From assembly GCA_026129525.1 (NCBI GenBank), contig JAHCHW010000002.1, positions 124,001 through 188,000 of the forward strand: a DNA stretch of 64,000 bases, in the 5' to 3' direction. The DNA is from Chitinophagales bacterium. Its GTDB lineage: Bacteria > Bacteroidota > Bacteroidia > Chitinophagales > LD1. Positions 37,150 to 45,722 of the stretch are shown here, piece after piece. How positions within the stretch are numbered: the stretch's first letter is position 1; every line of letters starts with the position of its first letter. Both the position numbers and the translations under genes were made by a program. A model generated the notes under the pieces. The model was not told the DNA's origin. It worked only from the letters and a program-made list of their open reading frames with translations, and did not search any database.

Positions 37150-37689
37150 TTATTCGGGCAGTTTAAACTTTTTGTGAGAGCCGGTCAGTTTTGCTAACAC
37201 AGCCCCAATACCAAAAAGTATGTTCTGCAACCAAAATGGCATACCTGCCAAACGATGCTCGTTGCGTAATTTGTACATTACATACATGGATGGAAGCAAT
37301 GAAACGTTCTTCCAGTCACCACCATTTTGCATGGCATCTTCTCCAAAGGTTTGGAGCATCCACTCAAGCCGTAAAGCCGGCTCATACCAAAACTTTGCCT
37401 CAACAGGTTCCGAATTGCTTGCGTTTTTAAAAGTATGCGCTTCACCTCTTTTTACAATAGCTACTTCGCCTTTTTGCAAGGTTTTTTCTTTGCCATTAAT
37501 GATAACCGTGAATGCTCCGCTTAAAACTTCAAAGCCTTCTTCACAGTTGGGGTGAATATGTAAAGGTGGTCCGTTTTTACCTGCCTGAAGGGTAACTTTT
37601 CCTTCGCTGCGTTTGCCGTGAGTAATTTCGCGGGTATCAGAAAATTCAATTTTCTCTCCGATTTTATAGAGGTCAATTACTTTCTTCAT
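37150..37689 (-). CDS. Cupin domain-containing protein
   Basis: A 179-aa protein. The N-terminal two thirds form a single cupin barrel: motif 1 is PPLHIHPNCEEGFEVLSG (two His and one Glu able to bind a metal) and motif 2 is VKRGEAHTFKNAS with the fourth ligand His. The C-terminal part (about residues 135-179) has a hydrophobic stretch WLQNILFGIGAVLAKL, which could be a membrane-contacting helix. Function unknown; such proteins are often small-molecule dioxygenases or sensors. It shares a transcript with the SRPBCC gene. Confidence 0.85.
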   Translation of the reverse strand: MKKVIDLYKIGEKIEFSDTREITHGKRSEGKVTLQAGKNGPPLHIHPNCEEGFEVLSGAFTVIINGKEKTLQKGEVAIVKRGEAHTFKNASNSEPVEAKFWYEPALRLEWMLQTFGEDAMQNGGDWKNVSLLPSMYVMYKLRNEHRLAGMPFWLQNILFGIGAVLAKLTGSHKKFKLPE

Positions 37690-37825
37690 TACTGATAATA
37701 GTTTTTACAAAGGTCGGAAGTTCACCTAAAACGGTGTGTGATTCCGGTCACAAAATGCTGCACTACTCGAAACCGGTTACTACTTTGTTGTTACAAGATC
37801 AAACGGCTTATTATGAAGTTATTCG

Positions 37826-38245
37826 TCAGCCAAATGCGATGTGCTTTGTAAGAATAAGAGCTGCAAGCGAAGCAGCAATGAAAACTATTTGTAAAACACT
37901 CCACTTTGATTTTTTGTAGAGCAAAAAATGCCATACAAACATGATGGGCCAATACCACAACGACCACCAGGCAAGAGCAGAATGTTCCTTAAAAGCAGCC
38001 CAGACAATAAAAAGGGTCATAAAGTTTGCACCCAGCGCGGTGCTTGCCAGATAAGAGATGAATTTCTTATATCCTCTTTCCTGCTCTTTTCCGGAATTTA
38101 CAAAGGGCTCAAAGTCGGCATCCATGGCTTGCTTAAAGTTTGGAATAGACATCAGCGGTTTTACTGCATAAGATATGCTACCGAATAAACCGAGTAAAGA
38201 AATAATTCCAAAGATTACAATTCCTGCGATTTCTGTTGTTGCCAT
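37826..38245 (-). CDS. Small membrane protein of unknown function
   Basis: A 139-aa protein with four hydrophobic segments: IAGIVIFGIISLLGLFGSI near the start, a pair in the middle (ANFMTLFIVWAA and WWSLWYWPIMFVWHFLL), and VLQIVFIAASLAALIL near the end. A polar loop of about 35 residues follows the first helix. I do not recognise the family. It lies between the AraC-type regulator (147 bases upstream) and the cupin gene (136 bases downstream) on the same strand, so it is part of the same accessory block. Confidence 0.7.
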   Translation of the reverse strand: MATTEIAGIVIFGIISLLGLFGSISYAVKPLMSIPNFKQAMDADFEPFVNSGKEQERGYKKFISYLASTALGANFMTLFIVWAAFKEHSALAWWSLWYWPIMFVWHFLLYKKSKWSVLQIVFIAASLAALILTKHIAFG

Positions 38246-38391
38246 ATTAATTCTTGTTTGATAATTCTCCTTGTAAAAGCAAAATCCCTGTTATGACAAA
38301 TGCCAAACTGATGAGTTTGCTTCATTTATGGCAAAGTTAGCTGAGTGGTGATGCTCAAACTTTGTAGAAATGCGACAAAATGATACCGGGC

Positions 38392-39189
38392 TTAGAATTC
38401 GCCTGACCGGGAGTATTTAGTGTGCAGCACCTCAAAATTTGCTTCAGCAGTATGCGAAGGAAAAAGCTGAGAAGGGGCAAAGCCGGTGTATTTTTTTATT
38501 TCGTTAGTAAGGTGTGAGTGGTCGTAATAGCCGCATTCAAAAGCAATATCCAGCAAACTCCGCTTGTTTTGATTGTTGATGAGCATGGAAAAAGCATTCT
38601 GAAAGCGAACAATGTTTGAATACTCTTTGGGCGAAGCTCCAAGATTTTTTTTGAATTGTCGTTCCAGTTGCCTTACGGTAGTGCAGTTCTTTTTTGCAAG
38701 TTCGTAAATGTCAAATAATCCCTTTGAGCGGTGAATGTCTCTGATCACTTCATGTAATTCTCTGTTCGTATGTCTTAACTTATCCGTAAAAAATCGGTTG
38801 AGATAGGTAGTTGGGTCTTTCATCACCTTATCAAGGTTCAATGAAAGCGGTTTATCAATTTCAGTAGCAGTATCAGCCAGTTCATCCTGCGAAGCATAGT
38901 CGAAAAAATTCGGGAAGGATGCCGGTTTCAAGTAAACGCCCAGTAAATGGGTGTTGGGAGTAATGAAGCCTTCTTTGAAACTTGTTTTTGTTCCCAAAAC
39001 ATAGGTTTTGCCAAATTCCATGGCACCATTCTCGGTTTTATAGGTATCGCCCAAATTGATGACCACACCCGGGCATCCGTCAGGAAAACTTCGTTCCCAT
39101 TGATTGTCGGTAACATCACCTTTAAACTCCCAGAAAAAATGAATATAGGGAGCCAATTCTTTGCAAGGTTTTATTTCTCTAAAGTTCAT
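38392..39189 (-). CDS. AraC-family transcriptional regulator
   Basis: A 265-aa regulator. The N-terminal sensor region begins MNFREIKPCKELAPYIHFFW, the DUF6597-type beginning common in Bacteroidota. The C-terminal 100 residues contain the two helix-turn-helix units of AraC proteins: FDIYELAKKNCTTVRQLERQ and LLDIAFECGYYDHSHLTNEI with the conserved FxxxxGxxP-like GFAPSQLF. The ATG at 39189 is chosen over a start seven codons upstream. It overlaps the end of the preceding Crp-family gene by 11 bases, so the two regulators are translationally linked. Targets are unknown but may include the downstream membrane, cupin and SRPBCC genes. Confidence 0.88.
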   Translation of the reverse strand: MNFREIKPCKELAPYIHFFWEFKGDVTDNQWERSFPDGCPGVVINLGDTYKTENGAMEFGKTYVLGTKTSFKEGFITPNTHLLGVYLKPASFPNFFDYASQDELADTATEIDKPLSLNLDKVMKDPTTYLNRFFTDKLRHTNRELHEVIRDIHRSKGLFDIYELAKKNCTTVRQLERQFKKNLGASPKEYSNIVRFQNAFSMLINNQNKRSLLDIAFECGYYDHSHLTNEIKKYTGFAPSQLFPSHTAEANFEVLHTKYSRSGEF

Positions 39190-39790
39190 GTTGAAAGCTG
39201 CTTTTCTCACAAATTTTTGCCCGCATACGGCTTAAAGTTTCTCTTGATATGGAAAGATATTGAGCTAAATGGGTAATGGATAATCTTTGAATTAGTTCAG
39301 GAGAGTTTTCTAAAACATACAGGTATCGTTCTTCGGGGTTGTATCGCATAAGCATAGTAAGGTGTTCGGTATGATTGGCGATATGGCCCTGTAACATTTT
39401 TGTTCCGATTTTTTCAAAAACAGGAAAATCATTTTGCAGATGTTCTACATCCTGCAATTTGAAATATACCAAATCGCAATCCTCTAAAGCCTGAACAAAG
39501 TAGTCAATTGGTCGTTGCTCGTAATAGCAATTACAGTCGTGAACAAAATCCTCTTCCTTATAGAATTGAATTATTTTTTCATTGTCATTCGTGTCGTTCA
39601 GGAATCGCCTCATCAGCCCAAACTCGATGTAATAAATCATGTCGGGGATATCGCCTTCCTGAAACAGGTATTGTCCCTTTTTCAAAGTGGTATGTTTCAT
39701 AAAAGGCTTTAGCTGCTGCAAGGCAGTCGTTTCGTCACCGCTTAGTTGTTCGTAACTGTCAAGGGTTTTGATGATGTTGTTTATGCTCAT
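39179..39790 (-). CDS. Crp/Fnr-family transcriptional regulator
   Basis: A 203-aa protein. Residues about 25-115 match a cyclic-nucleotide-binding-type beta roll (TLKKGQYLFQEGDIPDMIYYI), without the Arg-Ser phosphate-binding signature needed for cAMP. Residues about 145-195 are the winged helix-turn-helix (SITHLAQYLSISRETLSRMRAKI). The sensor therefore probably responds to something other than cAMP. It is first in a run of five minus-strand genes and overlaps the AraC-type gene. Such Crp-like proteins in Bacteroidota often sit next to stress or detoxification genes; that link is only suggestive here. Confidence 0.88.
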   Translation of the reverse strand: MSINNIIKTLDSYEQLSGDETTALQQLKPFMKHTTLKKGQYLFQEGDIPDMIYYIEFGLMRRFLNDTNDNEKIIQFYKEEDFVHDCNCYYEQRPIDYFVQALEDCDLVYFKLQDVEHLQNDFPVFEKIGTKMLQGHIANHTEHLTMLMRYNPEERYLYVLENSPELIQRLSITHLAQYLSISRETLSRMRAKICEKSSFQHEL

Positions 39791-39830
39791 TTGCCAAAGT
39801 TATGTGATAGCGTTGAAACTTAATTTGTTG

Positions 39831-40110
39831 TTACGCATTTTGTTTGGTTTGCATGGCGGCCAGCAGACGGTCGTTAACGTATTTCGGATTTGCGAAGGCG
39901 TGGCACTTTAGCCTGCCAGCAGGCAGGCAGGCACTGCACTCGATATAAATCCGGATAGCTGTCGGGAGTGCTTCCATGCTACGCAAAATTGTCAATAGAA
40001 GCCCTGCCGACTGAACGGCATCGGTCGTTCGGGCGGGCACGTCTCCCTGCCCCGATAAATCCGGTTGAACACTGATGCAAAACCGATGTTGGCGGTAGTG
40101 CTGCGTTATT
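39831..40110. repeat. Intergenic region rich in palindromic dispersed repeat sequence
   Basis: The 382-base gap between ettA and the Crp-type gene has no convincing gene. It contains GCCTGCCAGCAGGC (39911-39924, a hairpin) followed by further AGGCAGGC units. ATAAATCCGG occurs twice (near 39945 and 40054), and the GC-rich block ends in GATGTTGGCGGTAGTGCTGC at 40085-40104. These look like degraded dispersed repeats. It forms the right edge of the accessory block. Confidence 0.55.
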
Positions 40111-40119
40111 TTAACTGAG

Positions 40120-40149
40120 AAGTTCCACCCTTTTTGAAAAGTGGAACTT
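40120..40149. terminator. Hairpin downstream of ettA
   Basis: AAGTTCCAC (40120-40128) pairs exactly with GTGGAACTT (40141-40149) around a 12-base loop. It lies 24 bases beyond the ettA stop and could end that minus-strand transcript, although the following bases on the minus strand are not U-rich. Confidence 0.5.
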
Positions 40150-40172
40150 GTGGAAACCGGAACATTTGCTTG

Positions 40173-41858
40173 CTACGAAACCACCAACTTTTTGTAACGG
40201 AACTTGCGGGGTTCATCGTCCGATATGCCGAGGCGTTGTTTCTTGTTTTCTTCGTAATCGCTAAAGCCGCCTTCGAACCAGTACACCTGCCCTTCGCCTT
40301 CGAAAGCGAGAATGTGCGTACAAACGCGGTCTAAAAACCAACGGTCGTGCGAGATGATTACGGCACAGCCGGCATAGTTTTCGAGCGCTTCTTCTAATGC
40401 GCGGATGGTATTTACATCGAGGTCGTTGGTAGGCTCATCTAACAATAACACATTGGCTTCTTCGCGCAGGGTAAGCGCTAAGTGTAAGCGGTTGCGCTCA
40501 CCGCCCGAAAGCACTTTAATTTTCTTTTGCTGGTCGGCACCGTTAAAGTTAAAGCGCGATACGTAGCCGCGGCTGTTCATTTTCAGCTTGCCGAGTTCAA
40601 TCCATTCATCACCGTTCGAAATTACTTCCCACACATTTTTTTCGGGGTCAATACCGCTGTGTGTTTGGTCAACGTAACTCAGTTTTACAGTTTCGCCAAT
40701 TTCGAATGTACCGCTGGTGGGTTTCTCTAAGCCCATTATCATGCGGAACAACGTGGTTTTACCGGCACCGTTCGGACCAATAATGCCGACTATACCGCCT
40801 TGCGGCAAACTGAAATTCAGGTTTTCGTACAACACGCGGTCGCCAAAAGCTTTGCTCACATCTTTAGCCACAATTACTTTGGCACCCAGGCGGGGACCCG
40901 GTGGAATGTATATTTCCAATTTTTCTTCTGCCTGTTTTACATCTTCCTGCAACATTTTTTCGTAGTTGGCAATACGCGCCTTCCCTTTTGCCTGCCGCGC
41001 TTTTTGCCCCATGCGCGCCCATTCCAACTCGCGCTGCATTACTTTTTGGCGTTTGCTTTGGGCAGCCTCTTCCTGCGCCATTCTGGTTTGCTTTTGCTCT
41101 AACCATGAGGTGTAGTTTCCTTTCCATGGAATGCCTTCTCCCCTATCTAATTCCAGAATCCATCCGGCTACGTTATCCAGAAAATAACGGTCGTGTGTGA
41201 TACAGATTACCGTGCCTTTGTATTGTGCCAGGTGATGTTCCAACCACAACACCGATTCGGCATCAAGGTGGTTGGTGGGTTCATCTAACAACAATACATC
41301 CGGCTCCTGCAACAACAGGCGGCAAAGCGCTACTCTCCGCTTCTCCCCTCCCGAAAGGAACTTGATTTTGGCTTCGGGGTCGGGGCATTGGAGTGCATCC
41401 ATGGCGCGGTTAAGCACCTGATCAATTTCCCATGCTCCGGCTGCATCAATTTTATCTTGTAAGGCTCCTTGTCGCTCCAACAACTTCTCCATTCTTTCGG
41501 GCGTTAAGTCGGGGTCGGCAAACTGGTCGCTGATGGTATTAAACTCGTTGAGCATATCGAATATTTCCTGCTTGCCTTCGCGCACAATTTCAATTACGGT
41601 TTTCTCCTCGTCTAATTGAGGTTCCTGTTGCAGCAAGCCTACCGAGTAATCTTTGCTCTTTTCAATTTTGCCCTGGTAGTTTTCATCTAACCCGGCAATA
41701 ATTTTGAGCAGCGTTGATTTACCGGAGCCGTTGGCACCTATAATGCCAATTTTAGCTCCGTAGAAAAAGCTGAGGTAAATGTCTTTCAGTATCTGCCTGT
41801 TGGGCGGAATGGTTTTGCTTAAACCGAGCATGGAAAAGATAATTGGACCGTCTGCCAT
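40173..41858 (-). CDS. ettA: Energy-dependent translational throttle protein EttA (ABC-F)
   Basis: A 561-aa ABC-F ATPase with two nucleotide-binding domains and no membrane segment. Domain 1: Walker A IGANGSGKST near 36-45, signature FLSGGEKRRV and Walker B LLLDEPTNHLD. A charged arm/linker region (TSWLEQKQTRMAQEE ... ARQAKGKARIANYE) lies between the domains. Domain 2: IGPNGAGKTT, VLSGGERNRLHLA and LLLDEPTNDLD, with the catalytic Glu in both Walker B motifs. EttA binds the ribosomal E site and gates the first elongation step according to the ATP/ADP state. The 3' end has a decayed duplicate at 36439-36564. Confidence 0.95.
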   Translation of the reverse strand: MADGPIIFSMLGLSKTIPPNRQILKDIYLSFFYGAKIGIIGANGSGKSTLLKIIAGLDENYQGKIEKSKDYSVGLLQQEPQLDEEKTVIEIVREGKQEIFDMLNEFNTISDQFADPDLTPERMEKLLERQGALQDKIDAAGAWEIDQVLNRAMDALQCPDPEAKIKFLSGGEKRRVALCRLLLQEPDVLLLDEPTNHLDAESVLWLEHHLAQYKGTVICITHDRYFLDNVAGWILELDRGEGIPWKGNYTSWLEQKQTRMAQEEAAQSKRQKVMQRELEWARMGQKARQAKGKARIANYEKMLQEDVKQAEEKLEIYIPPGPRLGAKVIVAKDVSKAFGDRVLYENLNFSLPQGGIVGIIGPNGAGKTTLFRMIMGLEKPTSGTFEIGETVKLSYVDQTHSGIDPEKNVWEVISNGDEWIELGKLKMNSRGYVSRFNFNGADQQKKIKVLSGGERNRLHLALTLREEANVLLLDEPTNDLDVNTIRALEEALENYAGCAVIISHDRWFLDRVCTHILAFEGEGQVYWFEGGFSDYEENKKQRLGISDDEPRKFRYKKLVVS

Positions 41859-41939
41859 AGTGCGCCTTTAAAATTTTGGAAGCGCGAAGATAGAAATTAC
41901 GGTTAGTTGAAACAGTGTTCGAACGAATCGATTGGTTGT

Positions 41940-44486
41940 TTACCTTTCAATACTAATTGCCAGCCCAAGCCTTGCTCCAATGTAGTATTCGTTAGGCTTA
42001 GAGCCAAAGCCCGTAACAAAGTCAACACGCAGCAGTTTAAAGATGTTTTCGAGACCAACATCTAACTGAAAATATTGTTGGCGAACTGGTGTGTACAGAA
42101 AATGAAAGCCGAGTACTTCGTACAACTTCAGTTTGTTGATGCCGGGAATTCTTCCCAGTAAAATTCCTCCGAAGTGATGTTCTAAATGCGCCTCGGCAAA
42201 ATAACGATTGGTGCTGTGGCGGTAATATTGCAAGGTAAAGAAGCCGAGTAAGTCGGTTTCGCCTTGGTTGAGAAAATTGCCGTAGAAATGGCGGTAGTCG
42301 GGATACTGTATCCGCTTTACATAAGGAAAGCCACCGCCTGCCATGCGGTAATGCAGCGTTCCGCCCATTTTAAACGATACATCGCCCGCCAAACGCGCTT
42401 CCACAAAATTGAAATTCAAATCGCTGAAACCTTTTATGCGAAACGAATGGCGGTAGAGCAAGGTCAACTCCGGAAACTTGGAGCCTGTGCGAAAGCGCAC
42501 ATCGGGGCGGGTAATATACTTTTGCCCGAAGCGGAACGTAAAACGCAAATCGGCTCTGAAACTGTTGTGGCGCGTTATATTATCGGTTTCTTCGGTTACT
42601 CCGGGTATATCTACACCATTGGGTGTAAAATCGCGCTTTACTGATTTAAAGATATAAGCACGGCTCATGTTCTCCATAGGGAAACGCTGTGCATACTGCA
42701 ACGAAAGCGCTCCGAAAATGCCGTTATACAACTCGCGCGAATAAGCTACGCGCACAAAGTATTGTTCGAATAGTTTAAGGTGGTTTAACTTTAGCACAAG
42801 GGTTTTCCATGTATTGCCGAAGTAAGGTTGCGGCTGTGTTTCATTGAACTGACTGATGAGTTTCCCTCCGCTAAGCGTAATGTATTCTTCGCTTATTTGG
42901 CTGTTGCGATAGCTGATGGTTGCCATGGCATTAAAGCTTTTGTTCACCACACCATAGCGGAACACCGGCTCAACCGAAAGCCGCCTGCGGTCGCGCTCGA
43001 AAAATTTGGTAATGTTGAACTTTAGCTGAAAGTTGAGTCCTTCGAGGGTATTGTAGTTTACAATGCCGAGCAGCGAAGGCATTTGCACGCTCAGCCGCTT
43101 AGTTTGTTTTCGAACAGTGTGCCCCGTTAGTATAGATAAGAATGTTGGCTTGTTGGAAATCTTATCCATGGAATCTTTGTAAGCCGGACTGTCCTTAATG
43201 ACTTGTATGCTATCCTTAATGGTGTAGTCGGCAATCTCTAGTTCGGTGAGCGGAACGGGGCGGATGTTTTCCCAGTAAGCAGTATCGCGCTTGTTGGCTT
43301 CGTCTTCAATTTTAATTACCTCGGGAGTAAAAATTTTCTTCTCTAATTTCTTTTCCTCTTTGGCAATCTGCTTTTCGGTTTTCTTTTTTGTTTGTTTGGC
43401 AGTGTCGGTTTTTACGGTAATAGTTGTTCCGAAATTGTTGTTGAGTTGATAGTTCTTAAATACACCGAGATAGTAACCATCGCCTTTTAAGCCCAAAAAA
43501 CTTGCCACCGCATCGTAGCGTTGCTGCGAAGCCAGCCACAAATCGTCTTTTACAGGAATGAAGTACTGAGTTATCTTCAGCGAGTCCACATACTCAATGC
43601 CGTTATCTTTCACCAAGTAAAGTTCGAGCGAATGAATGTTCCAGTTGTTTTCTACAATGCTTAACACTCCTGTAAAGCAAGGGTCGCTTTTGCGCTTGGG
43701 AATTACCTGAATTTTGTTGATGAGCAAATCTCCCTCTTTGTAAGCGCCCAGCATTTTAAACTTGTAGTAGTAGAATGCATTATCGGAAAGCGGTGAAACA
43801 AACGGACGGGCGGCAATTACCGGAATGGAAATATTGCGCTCGTAAAAGTTGAAGAAAAAATTTTGTGCCGAATTGAAGGTAAACCCGCGCGGGTTACCAC
43901 TTACCTTCGATGAGTAGATAACCTCGTGAAACTTACCCGGCTTTTTGTAGTAGAGTTTCGATACTGATTCGCTGAGATATAAAATTCCGTTCTTCCCCAC
44001 AGTAATGCCGGCTTTTGCCAATCGGCTTTTTGCCCACAAAGGGGTACTGAGCAAACGGTTCATTCCTTTTACGTAGGCATCGCAGGAGTAACTTTCCACT
44101 GCTTCCAGAAAATATTTTCTGCGGGCAATGGCTTTGCGGATAACTTCGTTGGCGGGGTCATCGCTGGCGTTTATCACCACATCGCGTATTTCAAACTGCT
44201 GCACTTGCAGGGTTACGTTCAACACTATGTCGGCAGTTAAATCAACCGTTTCCACATGTTGCTGAAAACCCATGTAGCGGTACACAATTTCGTACTTTCC
44301 TTTCGGCAAATCGAGTATGTATTCGCCCTTTACATTTGCCGAAGTGCCATCGGAGGTTCCTTTTACATAAATGTTGGCGTACGAAAGCGGAGTGCCGTTG
44401 GCATCGGTTACAATTCCCTTAACAGTAACAGCCGAAACATGTAACGACAATGTGTGAAACACTAACAACAGAAAGGGAAAACGCAT
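41940..44486 (-). CDS. DUF5686 outer-membrane protein with carboxypeptidase-like regulatory domain
   Basis: An 848-aa protein with a short signal peptide (MRFPFLLLVFHTLSLHVSAV). Residues about 20-105 form a CarboxypepD_reg-like beta sandwich (VKGIVTDANGTPLSYANIYV, then GKYEIVYRYMGFQ). The long remainder matches the DUF5686 pattern, with a charged Lys/Glu stretch near 360-390 and a beta-barrel-like C-terminus rich in alternating aromatic residues and ending in LGLAISIER. This family is widespread in Bacteroidota and its function is unknown; the layout suggests an outer-membrane protein related in style to SusC-like N-termini. It lies 81 bases upstream of ettA in transcription. Confidence 0.85.
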   Translation of the reverse strand: MRFPFLLLVFHTLSLHVSAVTVKGIVTDANGTPLSYANIYVKGTSDGTSANVKGEYILDLPKGKYEIVYRYMGFQQHVETVDLTADIVLNVTLQVQQFEIRDVVINASDDPANEVIRKAIARRKYFLEAVESYSCDAYVKGMNRLLSTPLWAKSRLAKAGITVGKNGILYLSESVSKLYYKKPGKFHEVIYSSKVSGNPRGFTFNSAQNFFFNFYERNISIPVIAARPFVSPLSDNAFYYYKFKMLGAYKEGDLLINKIQVIPKRKSDPCFTGVLSIVENNWNIHSLELYLVKDNGIEYVDSLKITQYFIPVKDDLWLASQQRYDAVASFLGLKGDGYYLGVFKNYQLNNNFGTTITVKTDTAKQTKKKTEKQIAKEEKKLEKKIFTPEVIKIEDEANKRDTAYWENIRPVPLTELEIADYTIKDSIQVIKDSPAYKDSMDKISNKPTFLSILTGHTVRKQTKRLSVQMPSLLGIVNYNTLEGLNFQLKFNITKFFERDRRRLSVEPVFRYGVVNKSFNAMATISYRNSQISEEYITLSGGKLISQFNETQPQPYFGNTWKTLVLKLNHLKLFEQYFVRVAYSRELYNGIFGALSLQYAQRFPMENMSRAYIFKSVKRDFTPNGVDIPGVTEETDNITRHNSFRADLRFTFRFGQKYITRPDVRFRTGSKFPELTLLYRHSFRIKGFSDLNFNFVEARLAGDVSFKMGGTLHYRMAGGGFPYVKRIQYPDYRHFYGNFLNQGETDLLGFFTLQYYRHSTNRYFAEAHLEHHFGGILLGRIPGINKLKLYEVLGFHFLYTPVRQQYFQLDVGLENIFKLLRVDFVTGFGSKPNEYYIGARLGLAISIER

Positions 44487-44539
44487 CGGTATAAAAATAG
44501 GAAAGGAAAGTAAACGACCGCGTTAATGCAATGGAATAA

Positions 44540-44570
44540 AAAAGCCGCTCCATGTTTTGAAGCGGCTTTT
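44540..44570. terminator. Bidirectional-type terminator hairpin
   Basis: AAAAGCCGCT (44540-44549) pairs perfectly with AGCGGCTTTT (44561-44570) around an 11-base loop. A-rich sequence on the left gives a U-run when read on the minus strand, so it ends the PPIase transcript 18 bases after its stop. Confidence 0.8.
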
Positions 44571-44587
44571 GCTTGTTGTTTGAAATC

Positions 44588-45706
44588 TTATTTCACTTCC
44601 ATCAGTTCTGTATCGAATATGAGTGTTGCTTTGCCGGGAATAATTGGCGGAAAGCCCTGCTCGCCATAAGCCAGCGTGTAAGGAATAATGAGTTTCAGTT
44701 TTGAACCTACTTTCATAAGCGCAATGCCTTCGTCCCAACCTCTTATTACCTGCCCTTGGCCTAAGGTGAAAGTAATAGGCTGACCACGGTCGAGCGATGA
44801 ATCGAATTTTTTGCCGTCAGCCAATGTGCCGGTGTAGTGTACCGAAACAGTTTTACCGGCAGTTGCCTGCGCTCCTGTTCCTTCGCGCTCAATTACATAA
44901 TACAAGCCCGATGCTGTCTTTTTTGCATTCGGATACGCTTTCTTTACTAACTCTTCGGGCGATACGGTATATTTTTTCTCAGCCTCTGCTTTTGCTGCGG
45001 CAAATTCCCTTGCTTTAGCAGCAAGCAGTTCATCTTTTTTAGCCCATACAGCGGCAGCATCGAAGGCTTCGGCTTCTTTACCAACACGAATAATGTTTAC
45101 CTTCTTCATTACTTCGCCATCGTTGATTTGACCTATCAGATTATACCCTTCAACCACACTGCCAAAAATGGTATGCTTATGGTCTAACCATGAGGTAAGC
45201 GCTTCGGTAATAAAAAACTGTGAGCCATTGGTAGCCGGTCCGGAGTTTGCCATTGCCAACAAGCCTACTTTATCGAACTTCAAATTGTAATCAAACTCAT
45301 CGCCAAACGAATAGCCGGGGCCACCGCTTCCGTTGCCGTTAGGGTCGCCACCTTGTATCATAAACGGCTGCGGCTGGTGAATGCAGCGATGAAAAGTTAA
45401 ACCGTCATAGAAAGGAACACCTTCCGCTTTACTGCTGTTTTTAATTTTTCCTTCAGCCAAACCAACAAAGTTGGCTACGGTAACAGGTATGCGTTGGTAT
45501 TCGAGCGAGAGTACTATGCTTCCTTTTGATGTTACTATTTCGGCATACAAGCCCGGTTGGTTTTTCCATTCGGCAGTTGCAGCCGGAGTTTCAGTTGTTG
45601 TCATCCCTTCGTTTTGTTCGGTTTTGCTTTCTGATGCATTGCACGAACTTAACATGCCTGCAAACAGAGTGAGCGTTAGTAAAATTGATTTGCGTGATTT
45701 ATTCAT
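44588..45706 (-). CDS. Lipoprotein peptidyl-prolyl isomerase: cyclophilin fused to FKBP
   Basis: A 372-aa protein combining two unrelated proline isomerase folds. Residues 1-22 are a lipoprotein signal with lipobox LSSC (Cys22). Residues about 52-215 are a cyclophilin domain ([37 protein letters not shown]). A charged, Ala/Lys-rich helical linker spans about 220-260. Residues about 265-372 are an FKBP domain ([50 protein letters not shown]). Both active-site regions look intact, so it should help fold proteins in the periplasm while anchored to a membrane. Cyclophilin-FKBP fusions (dual-family immunophilins) are known from Flavobacterium relatives. Confidence 0.92.
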   Translation of the reverse strand: MNKSRKSILLTLTLFAGMLSSCNASESKTEQNEGMTTTETPAATAEWKNQPGLYAEIVTSKGSIVLSLEYQRIPVTVANFVGLAEGKIKNSSKAEGVPFYDGLTFHRCIHQPQPFMIQGGDPNGNGSGGPGYSFGDEFDYNLKFDKVGLLAMANSGPATNGSQFFITEALTSWLDHKHTIFGSVVEGYNLIGQINDGEVMKKVNIIRVGKEAEAFDAAAVWAKKDELLAAKAREFAAAKAEAEKKYTVSPEELVKKAYPNAKKTASGLYYVIEREGTGAQATAGKTVSVHYTGTLADGKKFDSSLDRGQPITFTLGQGQVIRGWDEGIALMKVGSKLKLIIPYTLAYGEQGFPPIIPGKATLIFDTELMEVK

Positions 45707-45722
45707 GGTTTTGGTTTTATAA

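Noticed and set aside
36676..37689. Cupin and SRPBCC pair as a polyketide tailoring cluster
   Set aside because: No synthase, ketoreductase or other biosynthetic genes are nearby; both folds are used for many roles.
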